Program-made: the position numbers and the translations under genes | Notes under the pieces: generated by a model | Databases searched by the model: none | What the model was told of the DNA's origin: nothing | What the model saw: the letters and a program-made list of their open reading frames with translations, nothing else | Assembly (NCBI GenBank): GCA_963842775.1 | Contig: CAWJHQ010000004.1 | Coordinates: 124,001-188,000, forward strand | Length of the DNA: 64,000 bases | Reading direction: 5' to 3' | Source: R-RK-3 sp963842775 | Lineage (GTDB): Bacteria; Pseudomonadota; Alphaproteobacteria; Rhizobiales; Rhodomicrobiaceae | Part shown: piece by piece, positions 34,700-44,026 of the stretch | Layout: every line of letters begins with the position of its first letter | How positions within the stretch are numbered: position 1 is the first letter of the stretch

Positions 34700-35631
34700 C
34701 AAACCAATCCCAGCGCATGCTCCAGGAGCAATGTTGCGAACAGCGCGAACAGATAGAAGATCGAGAAGGTGAACAGCGCCCGCGCCGCCTTGTCCGCCGC
34801 GTGTCCCTCACGCCGCCGGTAGACCATGACAGCGAAATAGAGGAATACGGCCCCGAGAATGCCGGAGACGGCGAGATAGGCCGGACCGCCCAGGCCGATG
34901 AAAGCCGGCGCAACGCCCGATGCGGCCATCAGCACGGAGTAGATGAGGATTTGGGTGCGCGCTTCATTCTTGCCTGCCACCACCGGCAGCATGGGAATGC
35001 CCGCGCGCTCGTAATCCCGCGAGCGGTAGAGCGCAAGCGCCCAGAAATGCGGCGGCGTCCATAGGAAAATGATGGTGAACAGCAGCACGCTTTCCAGCGA
35101 GATGGTGCCGGTCGCCGCGGCCCAGCCGATCATCGGCGGGAACGCGCCCGCCGCACCGCCGATGACGATGTTCTGCGGGGTCCGGCGCTTCAGCCACATG
35201 GTGTAGATGATGACGTAAAAGGCGATGGTGAACGCCAGGAGCCCACTCGCGGCCCAGTTTACCAGCACCCCCAGGCAGACGACCGAACCGCATGCGAGTA
35301 CCAGGCCGAGCGTGAGCGCCTCATCAGGCGGCACCCGGTTCTGCGGGATCGGGCGCAGCGCCGTGCGGCTCATGATACGGTCAATGTCGGCGTCGTACCA
35401 CATGTTGAGCGCACCGGCCGCTCCCGCTCCCAGCGCGATGAAAATCAACGCGCTGAACGCGATCAGCGGATGCATCTGACCCGGCGCGGCCACCATGCCG
35501 GCAAGCGCCGTGAAGATGGCGAGCGACATCACGCGCGGCTTCAAAAGCGCGACATAGTCCTTGAGCGCACCCTCATTCGCGGCTGATACAGCTTGCGATG
35601 CTGGCATGGCACTGGCGCTGATCTTGGTCAT
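34699..35631 (-). CDS. ctaB: Protoheme IX farnesyltransferase (haem o synthase)
   Basis: 310 residues, UbiA superfamily with 8-9 membrane helices. The prenyl-diphosphate Asp motif is NMWYDADIDRIMSRTALRPI, followed later by WTPPHFWALALYRSRDYERA. It converts haem b to haem o for the oxidase. Follows coxA in the operon. Confidence 0.96.
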   Translation of the reverse strand: MTKISASAMPASQAVSAANEGALKDYVALLKPRVMSLAIFTALAGMVAAPGQMHPLIAFSALIFIALGAGAAGALNMWYDADIDRIMSRTALRPIPQNRVPPDEALTLGLVLACGSVVCLGVLVNWAASGLLAFTIAFYVIIYTMWLKRRTPQNIVIGGAAGAFPPMIGWAAATGTISLESVLLFTIIFLWTPPHFWALALYRSRDYERAGIPMLPVVAGKNEARTQILIYSVLMAASGVAPAFIGLGGPAYLAVSGILGAVFLYFAVMVYRRREGHAADKAARALFTFSIFYLFALFATLLLEHALGLV

Positions 35632-35676
35632 GGTAACTGCCTATTGGCCAAACTGACCGCCCCCACGGGCGTCGAT

Positions 35677-37281
35677 TTATTTGATGCGCGGCAACTCCTC
35701 GAAGGAGTGGAACGGCGGCGGCGACGGCAAGGTCCATTCCAGCGTCGTGGCGGCCGGACCCCACGGATTGGCCGCGGCCTTTTCCTTGCGCCAGAAGGCG
35801 TGAACCATCGCGAAAAGGAAGATCAGCACGCTGAACGCCGAAATATAGGAGCCGATCGAGGATACGAAGTTCCAGCCGGAGAACTCGACAGGATAGTCGG
35901 CATAGCGGCGCGGCATGCCGGCCATGCCGAGGAAGTGCTGCGGAAAGAAGATCAGGTTCACGCCGATGAAGCTCACCCAGAAATGCAGCTTCCCGAGGGA
36001 TTCGGAATAGGTGTAGCCGGTCATCTTCGGGAACCAAAAGTACCAGCCCGCAAATATCGCGAACACGGCGCCAAGCGACAGCACATAATGGAAATGGGCC
36101 ACCACATAATAGGTATCATGGAAGGCTCGGTCGATACCGGCATTCGCCAGCACCACGCCGGTCACGCCGCCGAGGGTGAACAGGAAAATGAAGCCGATGG
36201 CCCACAGCATCGGCGTGCGCATGCTGATCGAACCGCCCCACATTGTCGCGGTCCAGGAAAAAATCTTGATGCCCGTCGGCACCGCGATCACCATGGAAGC
36301 GAAGACGAAATAGGCCTGCGTATCGACGCTGATGCCGGCCGTAAACATGTGGTGTGCCCAGACGATGAAGCCGATGACGCCGATCGCCACCAGCGCATAG
36401 GCCATGCCGAGATAGCCGAATATGGGCTTGCGCGAAAAGGTCGAGACGATGTGGCTGATCATGCCGAAGCCCGGCAGGATCAGGATGTACACCTCCGGAT
36501 GGCCGAAAAACCAGAACAGATGCTGGAACAGCACCGGATCGCCGCCGCCGGACGGCGTGAAAAAGGTGGTGCCGAAATTGCGGTCGGTCAGCAGCATGGT
36601 GATCGCGCCGGCGAGCACCGGTAGCGCCAGCAGCAGGAGGAACGCCGTCGCCAGGATCGACCAGACGAAGAGCGGCATCTTATGCAGCGTCATGCCGGGC
36701 GCGCGCATATTGAAGATCGTGGTGATGAAATTGATCGCGCCGAGGATCGAGGATGCGCCCGCAAGATGGATCGAGAGAATGGCGAAATCCATGGCGGGGC
36801 CGGACGTGCCGGTGGTCGAAAGCGGCGGATACATGGTCCAGCCGCCGCCGAAACCGCTGCCGCCCAAATCGCCTTCGACGAAAAGCGACAGGATCAGCAG
36901 CGTGAACGACGCCGGGAGCAGCCAGAAGGAGATGTTGTTCATGCGCGGGAACGCCATGTCCGGCGCGCCGATCATCAAGGGCACCAGCCAGTTGCCGAAT
37001 CCGCCGATCATCGCCGGCATGACCATGAAGAAGATCATGATCAGCCCATGCGAGCTGACAAAGACGTTATAGACATGCGGATTGGCGAAAATCTGCATGC
37101 CCGGTTGCTGCAACTCCATGCGGATGCCGACAGAGAGCGCGCCGCCGATCAGCCCCGCGATAATCGCGAAGATCAGATAGAGCGTGCCGATATCCTTATG
37201 ATTGGTGGAGAAAAACCAGCGCTTGAAAAAGCTTGGCGCGTGGTCGTCGTGATACCCACCCTCAGCTTTTGTCGCCATCAT
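35677..37281 (-). CDS. ctaD: Cytochrome c oxidase subunit I (aa3 type)
   Basis: 534 residues, intact, with 12 membrane helices. Haem and CuB ligand regions are present: FVSSHGLIMIFFMVMPA, the WFFGHPEVYILILPGFG segment, AHHMFTAGISVD and VVAHFHYVLSLGAV. It is the catalytic core that reduces O2 and pumps protons. Starts MMATKAEGGYHDDHAP (either Met), 66 bases after coxB. Confidence 0.97.
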   Translation of the reverse strand: MMATKAEGGYHDDHAPSFFKRWFFSTNHKDIGTLYLIFAIIAGLIGGALSVGIRMELQQPGMQIFANPHVYNVFVSSHGLIMIFFMVMPAMIGGFGNWLVPLMIGAPDMAFPRMNNISFWLLPASFTLLILSLFVEGDLGGSGFGGGWTMYPPLSTTGTSGPAMDFAILSIHLAGASSILGAINFITTIFNMRAPGMTLHKMPLFVWSILATAFLLLLALPVLAGAITMLLTDRNFGTTFFTPSGGGDPVLFQHLFWFFGHPEVYILILPGFGMISHIVSTFSRKPIFGYLGMAYALVAIGVIGFIVWAHHMFTAGISVDTQAYFVFASMVIAVPTGIKIFSWTATMWGGSISMRTPMLWAIGFIFLFTLGGVTGVVLANAGIDRAFHDTYYVVAHFHYVLSLGAVFAIFAGWYFWFPKMTGYTYSESLGKLHFWVSFIGVNLIFFPQHFLGMAGMPRRYADYPVEFSGWNFVSSIGSYISAFSVLIFLFAMVHAFWRKEKAAANPWGPAATTLEWTLPSPPPFHSFEELPRIK

Positions 37282-37347
37282 TCGTTCCTCTTCTTAGTGT
37301 GGCTCCCGCGAGCGAGCGCCCGCGCCGGATAGCCAAATCCATCTCGT

Positions 37348-38250
37348 CTAATTTCGTTCGGCAGACGCGAGCACACGGTCGACGGGCTTGTCGGTATTCT
37401 CTTGCGCAACGGCAGCGTTCGCGGGCTGAGGCATGCTTGACGCGAATTTCTGCTTCGCCTGCTCCACCCAGGCGGCGAAATCCTGTTCGCTGACCACGCG
37501 CACCGCGATCGGCATGAAAGCGTGCTCCCGCCCACAAAGCTCCGAACATTGGCCGTAATAGACGCCCGGCTCGTTGGCGCGGAACCAGACCAGGTGATTG
37601 CGTCCGGGCACGGCATCCATCTTCAAGCCGAAGGACGGCACCGCCCAATTGTGTATCACGTCGTCCGCGGTGAGCAGAAGGTGAACCACCTTGTTCACCG
37701 GCACCACCACTTCATTATCCACCGCCAGAAGGCGAGGCTGGCCTTCCTTCAGGTCGGCGTCCTGGACGCGGTAAGAATCGAAACCGAAGCCGCCGCTGTC
37801 GGGATAGTTATAGCTCCAATACCATTGATGGCCGGTCACCTTGATCGTGAGATCCGCCTTCGGCGCATCATATTGCGCGTAGAGCAGCCGGAACGACGGA
37901 ATGGCGATTACCAGGAGGATGAGCACCGGCACCACGGTCCAGGCGACCTCAAGCACCGTATTGTGCGAATTCTTCGAGGGCACCGGATTAGCGGCCGCAT
38001 TATAGCGGTACATCACCCATCCCAGCAGTCCCATGACGAAAATCACGATAAGCGTGATAATCACCAGGAGCAAATTATGAAAAGCGTGCATCTGTTCGGC
38101 AACGGGCGTCGCCGCGGGCTGGAAACCCATCTGCCAGTTATGGGCGCGGCCCTCGCCAGCCATCGCGCTGGCGGCGGGGAGCATCATCAGGCCAAGCCCC
38201 GCCGCGGCGGCCAGCCGGCCGATCCCTGTTAAGCTCATCAGCATCATCAT
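37348..38250 (-). CDS. ctaC: Cytochrome c oxidase subunit II
   Basis: 300 residues from the run of Met codons at 38250; the frame is open to 38355 but a signal peptide begins here (LTGIGRLAAAAGLGLMMLPA-ASAMA) and GAGG lies just upstream. Two membrane helices follow (LLLVIITLIVIFVMGLLGWV and VAWTVVPVLILLVIAIPSF), then the CuA cupredoxin domain with YYGQCSELCGREHAFMP carrying both Cys and the His. No haem c motif (CxxCH), so it accepts electrons from a separate cytochrome c. First gene of the cox operon; its promoter should lie in 38251-38578. Confidence 0.96.
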   Translation of the reverse strand: MMMLMSLTGIGRLAAAAGLGLMMLPAASAMAGEGRAHNWQMGFQPAATPVAEQMHAFHNLLLVIITLIVIFVMGLLGWVMYRYNAAANPVPSKNSHNTVLEVAWTVVPVLILLVIAIPSFRLLYAQYDAPKADLTIKVTGHQWYWSYNYPDSGGFGFDSYRVQDADLKEGQPRLLAVDNEVVVPVNKVVHLLLTADDVIHNWAVPSFGLKMDAVPGRNHLVWFRANEPGVYYGQCSELCGREHAFMPIAVRVVSEQDFAAWVEQAKQKFASSMPQPANAAVAQENTDKPVDRVLASAERN

Positions 38251-38496
38251 TACCTCGAAAGCTTTTTCTTTGCTGAAGGCGGCGATGCGGCGAGGCCTAT
38301 CGGACGACAGCCACCATCCGCGCGCTCTTCTTATTCTTATTCCGGTTTCGCCCACATATACAATATTTGTGAACGGAAAGGCTTATCCCCATTCGCGACA
38401 TATTTTCGCGCGCAAACGCCGCCGGATGCGGCCTCCCTCATGGCGTCTCACTTCGGCCTCAATGCTGATCGACGGCTGGTGCTCCGCTTTGCCATA

Positions 38497-38525
38497 TTGA
38501 CCTATGCCACTTCGCGGGTTTATGG
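38497..38525 (+). promoter_or_regulatory. Possible promoter of the IalB-like gene
   Basis: TTGACC at 38497 and TTATGG at 38520 are separated by 17 bases. It points at the gene starting at 38579. The remaining 38251-38496, between divergent coxB and this gene, holds no supported gene. Confidence 0.4.
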
Positions 38526-38578
38526 CCATGCGGCACGGCAGCGATTATCCAGATTATTCACAGCGGGGAAGGCGGAGC

Positions 38579-39100
38579 GTGTTAGCGATCAGGTCTTATT
38601 TAGCGGTTGCGGCGATGTTGCTGCTCTGGCAGGCAGCTATCCCGGCCGAGGCCGCAGGACCAGAACTGAGCTCCAGCCAGATCAAGGCCACGCACGGCTC
38701 CTGGCAGCTTCGCTGCGGCCAGCCGCCCGGCGCCAAGCAGGAGAAATGCGCCCTCGTGCAGAGCGTGAAGGCGGAAGACCGGCCGAACATCTCGCTTACG
38801 GTGATTTTCCTGCGCTCCTATGACGGCAAGACGCGCATCCTCAGAGTGGTGGCCCCGCTCGGGGTTCTGCTGCCGACCGGTCTGGGATTGAAGATCGACA
38901 ATGTCGATGTCGGCCATGCACCATTTCTCAAATGCGGCCCCGTCGGCTGTGTGGCGGAAGTCGTTGCCAACGAAGATCTCGTTGCGAAGATGAAGACCGG
39001 GCAGAGCGCCGTCTTCATCATCTTTCAGACGCCGGAATTCGGCATTGGCGTGCCGATCTCGCTGGGCGGATTTTCGGACGGGTTGACGCAGCTCAATTGA
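38579..39100 (+). CDS. Invasion-associated locus B (IalB) family periplasmic protein
   Basis: 173 residues from a GTG preceded by GGAAGGCGGAG; the frame is open back to 38504 but the signal peptide LAIRSYLAVAAMLLLWQAAI-PAEA begins right here. The mature domain fits IalB-type proteins: HGSWQLRCGQPPGAKQEKCA, LRVVAPLGVLLPTGLGLKID and FLKCGPVGCVAEVVAN, with four Cys likely forming disulfides. Such proteins are widespread in Rhizobiales and are not limited to pathogens; the molecular role is unknown. Confidence 0.85.
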   Translation: MLAIRSYLAVAAMLLLWQAAIPAEAAGPELSSSQIKATHGSWQLRCGQPPGAKQEKCALVQSVKAEDRPNISLTVIFLRSYDGKTRILRVVAPLGVLLPTGLGLKIDNVDVGHAPFLKCGPVGCVAEVVANEDLVAKMKTGQSAVFIIFQTPEFGIGVPISLGGFSDGLTQLN

Positions 39101-39169
39101 AACTGCGGCTCTGACGCGCCTTCTGTCGCGCTGGGGCAACAGTCGCAGGTCTAATATGCGCCCGCGCCT

Positions 39170-39197
39170 GTGAATTGCGGTAGCAACCGCACTTCAC
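39170..39197 (+). terminator. Hairpin after the IalB-like gene
   Basis: A 12-bp stem GTGAATTGCGGT / ACCGCACTTCAC with one mismatch and a 4-base loop. There is no T-run, so this may or may not terminate. The rest of 39101-39397 shows no gene. Confidence 0.4.
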
Positions 39198-39397
39198 AGC
39201 CACGAACTCATTTACAATTTCTTCATCATTACGATTCGCGTCCGCCCTCGTTGCGGCTCGCGATTTCGGGCGGCGCGTCCGCCAGTTGAGTTCGTCCTAC
39301 AGTCAGCGTTGCGTTCGGTATTTGCGTCTTGCGTCCGATTTCAGCTTCGGAGACGCCAGAGGCGGCGTCTCTCAGCAGGCATTACGAGAGAGACCGA

Positions 39398-40012
39398 ATG
39401 AGACTATTCCGCACCATAGCCAGCGCCCAAGGGGGAAGGGTGTTCGCGAATATGGGAGCGGCCTTCAGCGTGAATGACGAGCTCATTGCGCAGGTGGTCC
39501 GCTATTTTCTGCCTCCACTCATCAAGAGCATTTCACGGCGTACCGAAACCTCGCAAGGCTTGCTCTACTTTCTGGAATTCCTCGGCAGCCGCCGCAACGA
39601 CCGCTACCTCGCCGACCCGGGCATTTTCGGCCATCCGCAGGTCGAGGCGGAAGGCAATGTGATCCTTGCGACGCTGTTTCCGAACCCGGCGCATCTGCGC
39701 AAGATCATCGACAACCGCGCCAAGGTTCTGCCGGTGCCGCCGCATATGCTGGAGCGGATGCTGCCCTATGTCGCGATCTTCGCCCTAGGCGCGATCGAGA
39801 ACAAGACCCGCGAACCGCTGCGGACAATTCTGCACCGCATCTCGCAAGGCCGGGTAGATGACACGGCGATGTCCAATCCCTACCGCGCGCTCGCCGGCGA
39901 AATCCGGCGCCGACGCTTGACCACGCGCGCTCAGGATCAGGATCGCCGCACCGGTCTGTCCGGGATGATCGGGGCCTTGTTCGCCCGCGCCGATACGCAG
40001 AGGGCGGCTTAG
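39398..40012 (+). CDS. DUF937-like conserved protein
   Basis: 204 residues starting MRLFRTIASAQGGRVFANMG. It is mainly alpha-helical and soluble (FSVNDELIAQVVRYFLPPLI, TSQGLLYFLEFLGSRRNDRY, GNVILATLFPNPAHLRKIID). Similarity to DUF937 proteins is my reading of the N-terminal pattern and is tentative. The last ~40 residues are Arg-rich. No operon partner: it converges on gshA, separated by a hairpin. Confidence 0.65.
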   Translation: MRLFRTIASAQGGRVFANMGAAFSVNDELIAQVVRYFLPPLIKSISRRTETSQGLLYFLEFLGSRRNDRYLADPGIFGHPQVEAEGNVILATLFPNPAHLRKIIDNRAKVLPVPPHMLERMLPYVAIFALGAIENKTREPLRTILHRISQGRVDDTAMSNPYRALAGEIRRRRLTTRAQDQDRRTGLSGMIGALFARADTQRAA

Positions 40013-40100
40013 AAGCATACCGAGCCGGAAGCATTCTGCGTGCTCGGAAACCATTGCGTCACTCTTCGTCATTCCCGCGTAACCAGGAATGCCGAAGACA

Positions 40101-40146
40101 AGCGCCGCGAGGCCGCGCCCATGAAGCGGTCGGGCCTCGCGGCGCT
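40101..40146 (-). terminator. Strong hairpin at the gshA 3' end
   Basis: A perfect 14-bp stem (AGCGCCGCGAGGCC / GGCCTCGCGGCGCT) with an 18-base loop begins at the last base of the gshA stop codon. The T-run is poor in both directions; it may act as an RNA 3' end or terminator between converging genes. Confidence 0.5.
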
Positions 40147-41528
40147 CAATAAGCTTCCTCCTCAAAAATCCGATCGATATTGCCATGCCAATCCTGCTCA
40201 TAGCGCTTGAGCAGGTTCTCTGCTGGGGTGACGCCAGTCTCGGCGATGGCTTCGATCTCTTCCAGAAACGAGCTTTCATCGGCGTGGTCGACACTCGGAC
40301 GCGCTCGCGCCTTGAGGCCCTGCCTGGCGATCATCACCATTTCGCGGGCGATCGGATGGAGCGTGCCGCGCCGAAACGGCGTCTTCAGGGCCAGGCGCGG
40401 TACGCCGTCGCGCAGCGCCTCCCGCTCTTCCGCGGTCCAGTCGCGAACCAGGTCCCACGCCGCATCCAGGCTTCCCTGATCGTAGAGCAGCCCGGTCCAC
40501 AAGGCCGGCAGCGCGCAAAGCCGGCTCCAGGGCCCGCCATCGGCGCCGCGCATTTCCAGGAACCGCTTCAGCCGCACATCCGGGAATAGCGTCGTCAGAT
40601 GATCGGACCAATCCGACATGAGGGGGCGCTCGCCCGGCAATTGCGGCAGCTTGCCGGCCATGAAATCACGGAACGATTCGCCCGACACATCGAAATAGCG
40701 GCCATGCCGGTAGACGAAATACATCGGCACATCGAGCGCGTAATCGACGTAACGCTCGAAACTCATGCCGTCCTCGAAGGCAAAGGGCAGCAATCCCGTG
40801 CGCGCCTTGTCGGTGTCCCGCCAGATCTCGCCGCGGAAGGTGAGATAGCCGTTCGGCTTGCCCTCGGTGAAGGGTGAATTGGCGAACAGGGCGGTGGCGA
40901 GCGGCTGCAATGCCAGGCTGACGCGCAGCTTCTTCACCATGTCCGCTTCGTCGGAGAAGTCGAGATTGACCTGCACGGTGCAGGAACGGAACATCATGTC
41001 GAGGCCGTGCGTGCCGACTTTCGGCATATAGGCGGCCATGATGCCGTAGCGGCCCTTGGGCATGACGGGCGTTTCCGCCCGCGTCCATTTCGGCGAGAAA
41101 CCAAGGCCGAGCATCCCGATGCCGAGCGCCCCGCCTGCCTCGCGGACCTGCGCCAGATGGGTGTTCACTTCATGACAGGTGTCGTGCAGGGTGCGCAGCG
41201 GCGCGCCGGACAGCTCGAACTGCCCGCCCGGCTCCAGCGAGATCGACCCGCCCAGGTCGCAATGCGGATCCTTCAGCGCGATGATGTTCTCGCCTTCATG
41301 CACCGGCTCCCAGCCGAATCGGGTGCACATTTCCTGGAGCAGCGCGCTGATGCCGGACGGTCCCTCATAGGGAACAGGCGAAAGGTCGGCTGTATGAAAC
41401 CCGAATTTTTCGTGCTCCGTGCCGATCCTCCAATCGGCGGGCGGTTTGTTGCCCGCTTCCAGATAGGCCACCAATTCGTCTTTGGTCTCGATGGGAGGTA
41501 CGGCCGCTTCCTCGTCGCGTGCGAGCAT
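40146..41528 (-). CDS. gshA: Glutamate-cysteine ligase (plant/alphaproteobacterial type)
   Basis: 460 residues from MLARDEEAAVPPIETKDELV; the frame extends to 41546. It joins glutamate and cysteine, the first step of glutathione synthesis. The substrate-binding region WRIGTEHEKFGFH, then LKDPHCDLGGSISLEPGGQF, FSPKWTRAETPVMPKGRY and NLDFSDEADMVKKLR, is characteristic of class 3 GCLs. It stands alone; gshB is not in the window. Glutathione made here would also serve the CGFS glutaredoxin at 52411. Confidence 0.95.
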   Translation of the reverse strand: MLARDEEAAVPPIETKDELVAYLEAGNKPPADWRIGTEHEKFGFHTADLSPVPYEGPSGISALLQEMCTRFGWEPVHEGENIIALKDPHCDLGGSISLEPGGQFELSGAPLRTLHDTCHEVNTHLAQVREAGGALGIGMLGLGFSPKWTRAETPVMPKGRYGIMAAYMPKVGTHGLDMMFRSCTVQVNLDFSDEADMVKKLRVSLALQPLATALFANSPFTEGKPNGYLTFRGEIWRDTDKARTGLLPFAFEDGMSFERYVDYALDVPMYFVYRHGRYFDVSGESFRDFMAGKLPQLPGERPLMSDWSDHLTTLFPDVRLKRFLEMRGADGGPWSRLCALPALWTGLLYDQGSLDAAWDLVRDWTAEEREALRDGVPRLALKTPFRRGTLHPIAREMVMIARQGLKARARPSVDHADESSFLEEIEAIAETGVTPAENLLKRYEQDWHGNIDRIFEEEAY

Positions 41529-41829
41529 GGGAAACCCTTTGTTCAATGTTCAGCCCGGCTTCCTTAAATCTGGTCACGGCATAGATGCGCACACCGCCAA
41601 GCTCACGCTCGAAGAGCACGCAAACGCCACGATCAGATATAGGAACGCACAACTCTTATTCTCCTGCTTCATATCATGCTTTCCAAATGAATTGCCTCAG
41701 TTGGTGACGACGCCATGCGGAACGTCATTGTTTCCTGCCAGGCTCTCGCGGCCACGCGGCGTTTGCCGTGACCGTTTTTGTGGTTTATTGAGCGCCATGA
41801 CCTCGCAATCCTGACGAAGGCGACAGGCC
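41529..41829. other. Gene-free stretch between divergent gshA and murI
   Basis: About 300 bases with no reading frame I can support and no strong hairpin. It must contain the promoters of both genes; I could not pick out convincing -35/-10 pairs. Confidence 0.5.
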
Positions 41830-42656
41830 ATGCCGCGGAACAGCGTGCCCCGTCTCATGGTTTTCAACTCCGGCCTTGGCGGGCTGACGGTCTTGCGCGC
41901 CCTGCGTCAGTCGGTCCCGGAGGCCGCCGTCACTTATCTGGCGGACGATGCCCGCTTCCCCTATGGCGCGCTGGGCGACGCCGAGCTTACAAACCGCGTC
42001 TGCGAGGTTCTGGCCGCGCCTGTCGCCGAATTCGCGCCCGACGCCATCGTCATTGCCTGCAACACCGCATCGACGATCGCCCTGCCCGCCCTGCGCGCCG
42101 CTTTCGCGCAACCGGTCATCGGGACGGTGCCGGCGATCAAGCCTGCCGCGCTTTTAAGCCGCAGCGGCCTCGTTTCGGTGCTCGGCACCTCGGCGAACGG
42201 TGAAGCGGGATTATACGCGCGCGCTCATCGCCGAATTCGGCCAGGGGCGCGGCTTCACGCTCGTCGGTTCGGCCCGTCTCGCCGCGCTGGCCGAGACGGT
42301 CATGGCGGGCGGCGAGGTAGCGGATGAGGCGATTGCGGCGGAAATCGCTCCCTGCTTCATCGAAATGGGGGGCAAGCGAACCGATGTCGTGGTGCTCGCC
42401 TGCACGCATTACCCGCTGCTGATGGACTCGGCTGGAACGCCTCGCGCCCTGGCCCGTCACCTGGCTCGATCCGGCCCCGGCCATAGCACGGCGCACCGCC
42501 AATGTGCTGGCCGATCTCGGCTTTGCGGTCGGCGTTGGGTTTGCGCGCGGCACCGGCCGGGCGATCTTCACCTCCGGCAGAGCGCCAACGCCTGAACTGG
42601 CCGAGTTGCTCACCCGCTATGGGCTGGCGCTGGTCAGCGAGGCGCCATGCGGCTAG
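41830..42656 (+). CDS. murI: Glutamate racemase, two frameshifts
   Basis: Makes D-glutamate for peptidoglycan. The first catalytic Cys is in DAIVIACNTASTIALPALR and the second in VVVLACTHYPLLMD. The N-terminus reads LMVFNSGLGGLTVLRAL, where most MurI have FDSG(I/V)GG, so Asn replaces the usual Asp. Breaks: near 42195-42197 (GCGAACGG, one A extra, before VKRDYTRALIAEFG) and near 42425-42429 (one base extra after LLMD, before RLERLAPWPVTWLDP). Joined length is about 275 residues, ending LVSEAPCG. Confidence 0.88.
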
Positions 42657-42708
42657 TTTCGCGCGGGGCCTCAGTGGCTCTTGGCGCATAACCTACGGAC
42701 GAATTGCA

Positions 42709-44009
42709 ATGATCCCACGCTATTCCCGCCCGCAAATGGCCGACATCTGGTCGCCGGAAACCCGTTTCGGCATCTGGATGGAGATCGAAACGCTCGCCAC
42801 CGAGGCGATGGCGGAGTTGGGCGTGGTGCCGCGCGAGGCCGCCAAGGCCGTGCGCGAGCGCGGCGGCTTCGACATCGCCCGCATCGACGAGGTCGAGCGG
42901 GAAGTGAAGCACGACGTCATCGCCTTCCTCACCAGCCTTGCCGAACATGTCGGCCCCGAAGCGCGTTTCGTGCATCAGGGCATGACCTCGTCCGACGTGC
43001 TCGATACCTGCCTCAATGTGCAACTCGTCCGCGCCGCCGATCTGCTGATCGCCGATTTGGACGCGCTGCTCGCCGCGCTGAAGCGCCGTGCGCTGGAGCA
43101 CAAGCACACGCTCACCATTGGCCGCAGCCACGGCATCCACGCCGAGCCCACCACTTTCGGCCTCAAGCTGGCCTATGCCTATGCCGAATTCGCACGCGGG
43201 CGGGAGCGGCTGGTGGCGGCCCGCGCAGAGGTCGCGACCTGCAAGATCTCCGGCGCGGTCGGCACATTCGCCAATATCGATCCGCGCGTCGAAGCCTATG
43301 TCGCGGCGAAGCTTGGCCTTCGCCCCGAGCCGGTCTCAACGCAGATCGTGCCGCGCGACCGTCACGCCATGTATTTCGCGGTGCTCGGCGTGGTCGCCTC
43401 GTCGGTCGAGCGGCTGGCCATCGAAATCCGGCATTTGCAGCGCACCGAGGTCGGCGAGGCCGAGGAATTCTTCTCGGAAGGCCAGAAGGGCTCCTCCGCA
43501 ATGCCGCATAAGCGCAACCCGGTGCTGACCGAGAACCTCACCGGCCTTGCCCGCATGGTGCGCGCCTATGCCCTGCCCGCGATGGAGAACGTCGCGCTCT
43601 GGCACGAGCGGGACATCTCGCATTCCTCCGTCGAGCGGATGATCGGCCCCGACGCCACCGTGACGCTGGATTTCGCCCTGGCGCGGCTGGCGGGCGTGAT
43701 CGACAAGCTCGTCGTCTATCCCGAGCGGATGCTGGAGAATCTCGAACAAATCCGGCGGCATCGTAAATTCGCAGCGCGTGCTGCTGGCGCTTGACGCAAG
43801 GCGGTGTGAGCCGCGAGGACGCCTATCGCCTCGTGCAGAAGAGCGCGATGCAGGCATGGAAAGGCGGCGGCGATTTTCTGGCCTTGCTGAAGGCGGACGC
43901 GGAAGTGACGCGCGCGCTGACGGAGAGCCAGATCGAGGCGCTGTTCGATCTGGGCTATCATACGAAGCAGGTCGACGCGATTTTTGCCCGAGTGTTCGGC
44001 GCCGACTGA
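42709..44009 (+). CDS. purB: Adenylosuccinate lyase, two frameshifts near the 3' end
   Basis: Catalyses two steps of purine synthesis (SAICAR to AICAR, adenylosuccinate to AMP). It starts MIPRYSRPQMADIWSPETRF. The fumarase-type signature GQKGSSAMPHKRNPVLTENL and the catalytic His in TIGRSHGIHAEPTTFG are present. Breaks lie near 43743-43746 (one extra base; corrected protein reads MLENLNKSGGIVNSQRVLLAL) and near 43790-43793 (CGCTTGACG instead of CGCTGACG), then TQGGVSREDAYRLVQKSAMQ runs to the stop at 44009. Joined length is about 433 residues, as expected. Confidence 0.93.
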
Positions 44010-44026
44010 TCAGGCACGGGCATCTG

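Noticed and set aside
41482..41814. A 110-residue plus-strand frame between gshA and murI
   Set aside because: Overlaps the gshA 5' end, lacks a ribosome site and shows no motif.
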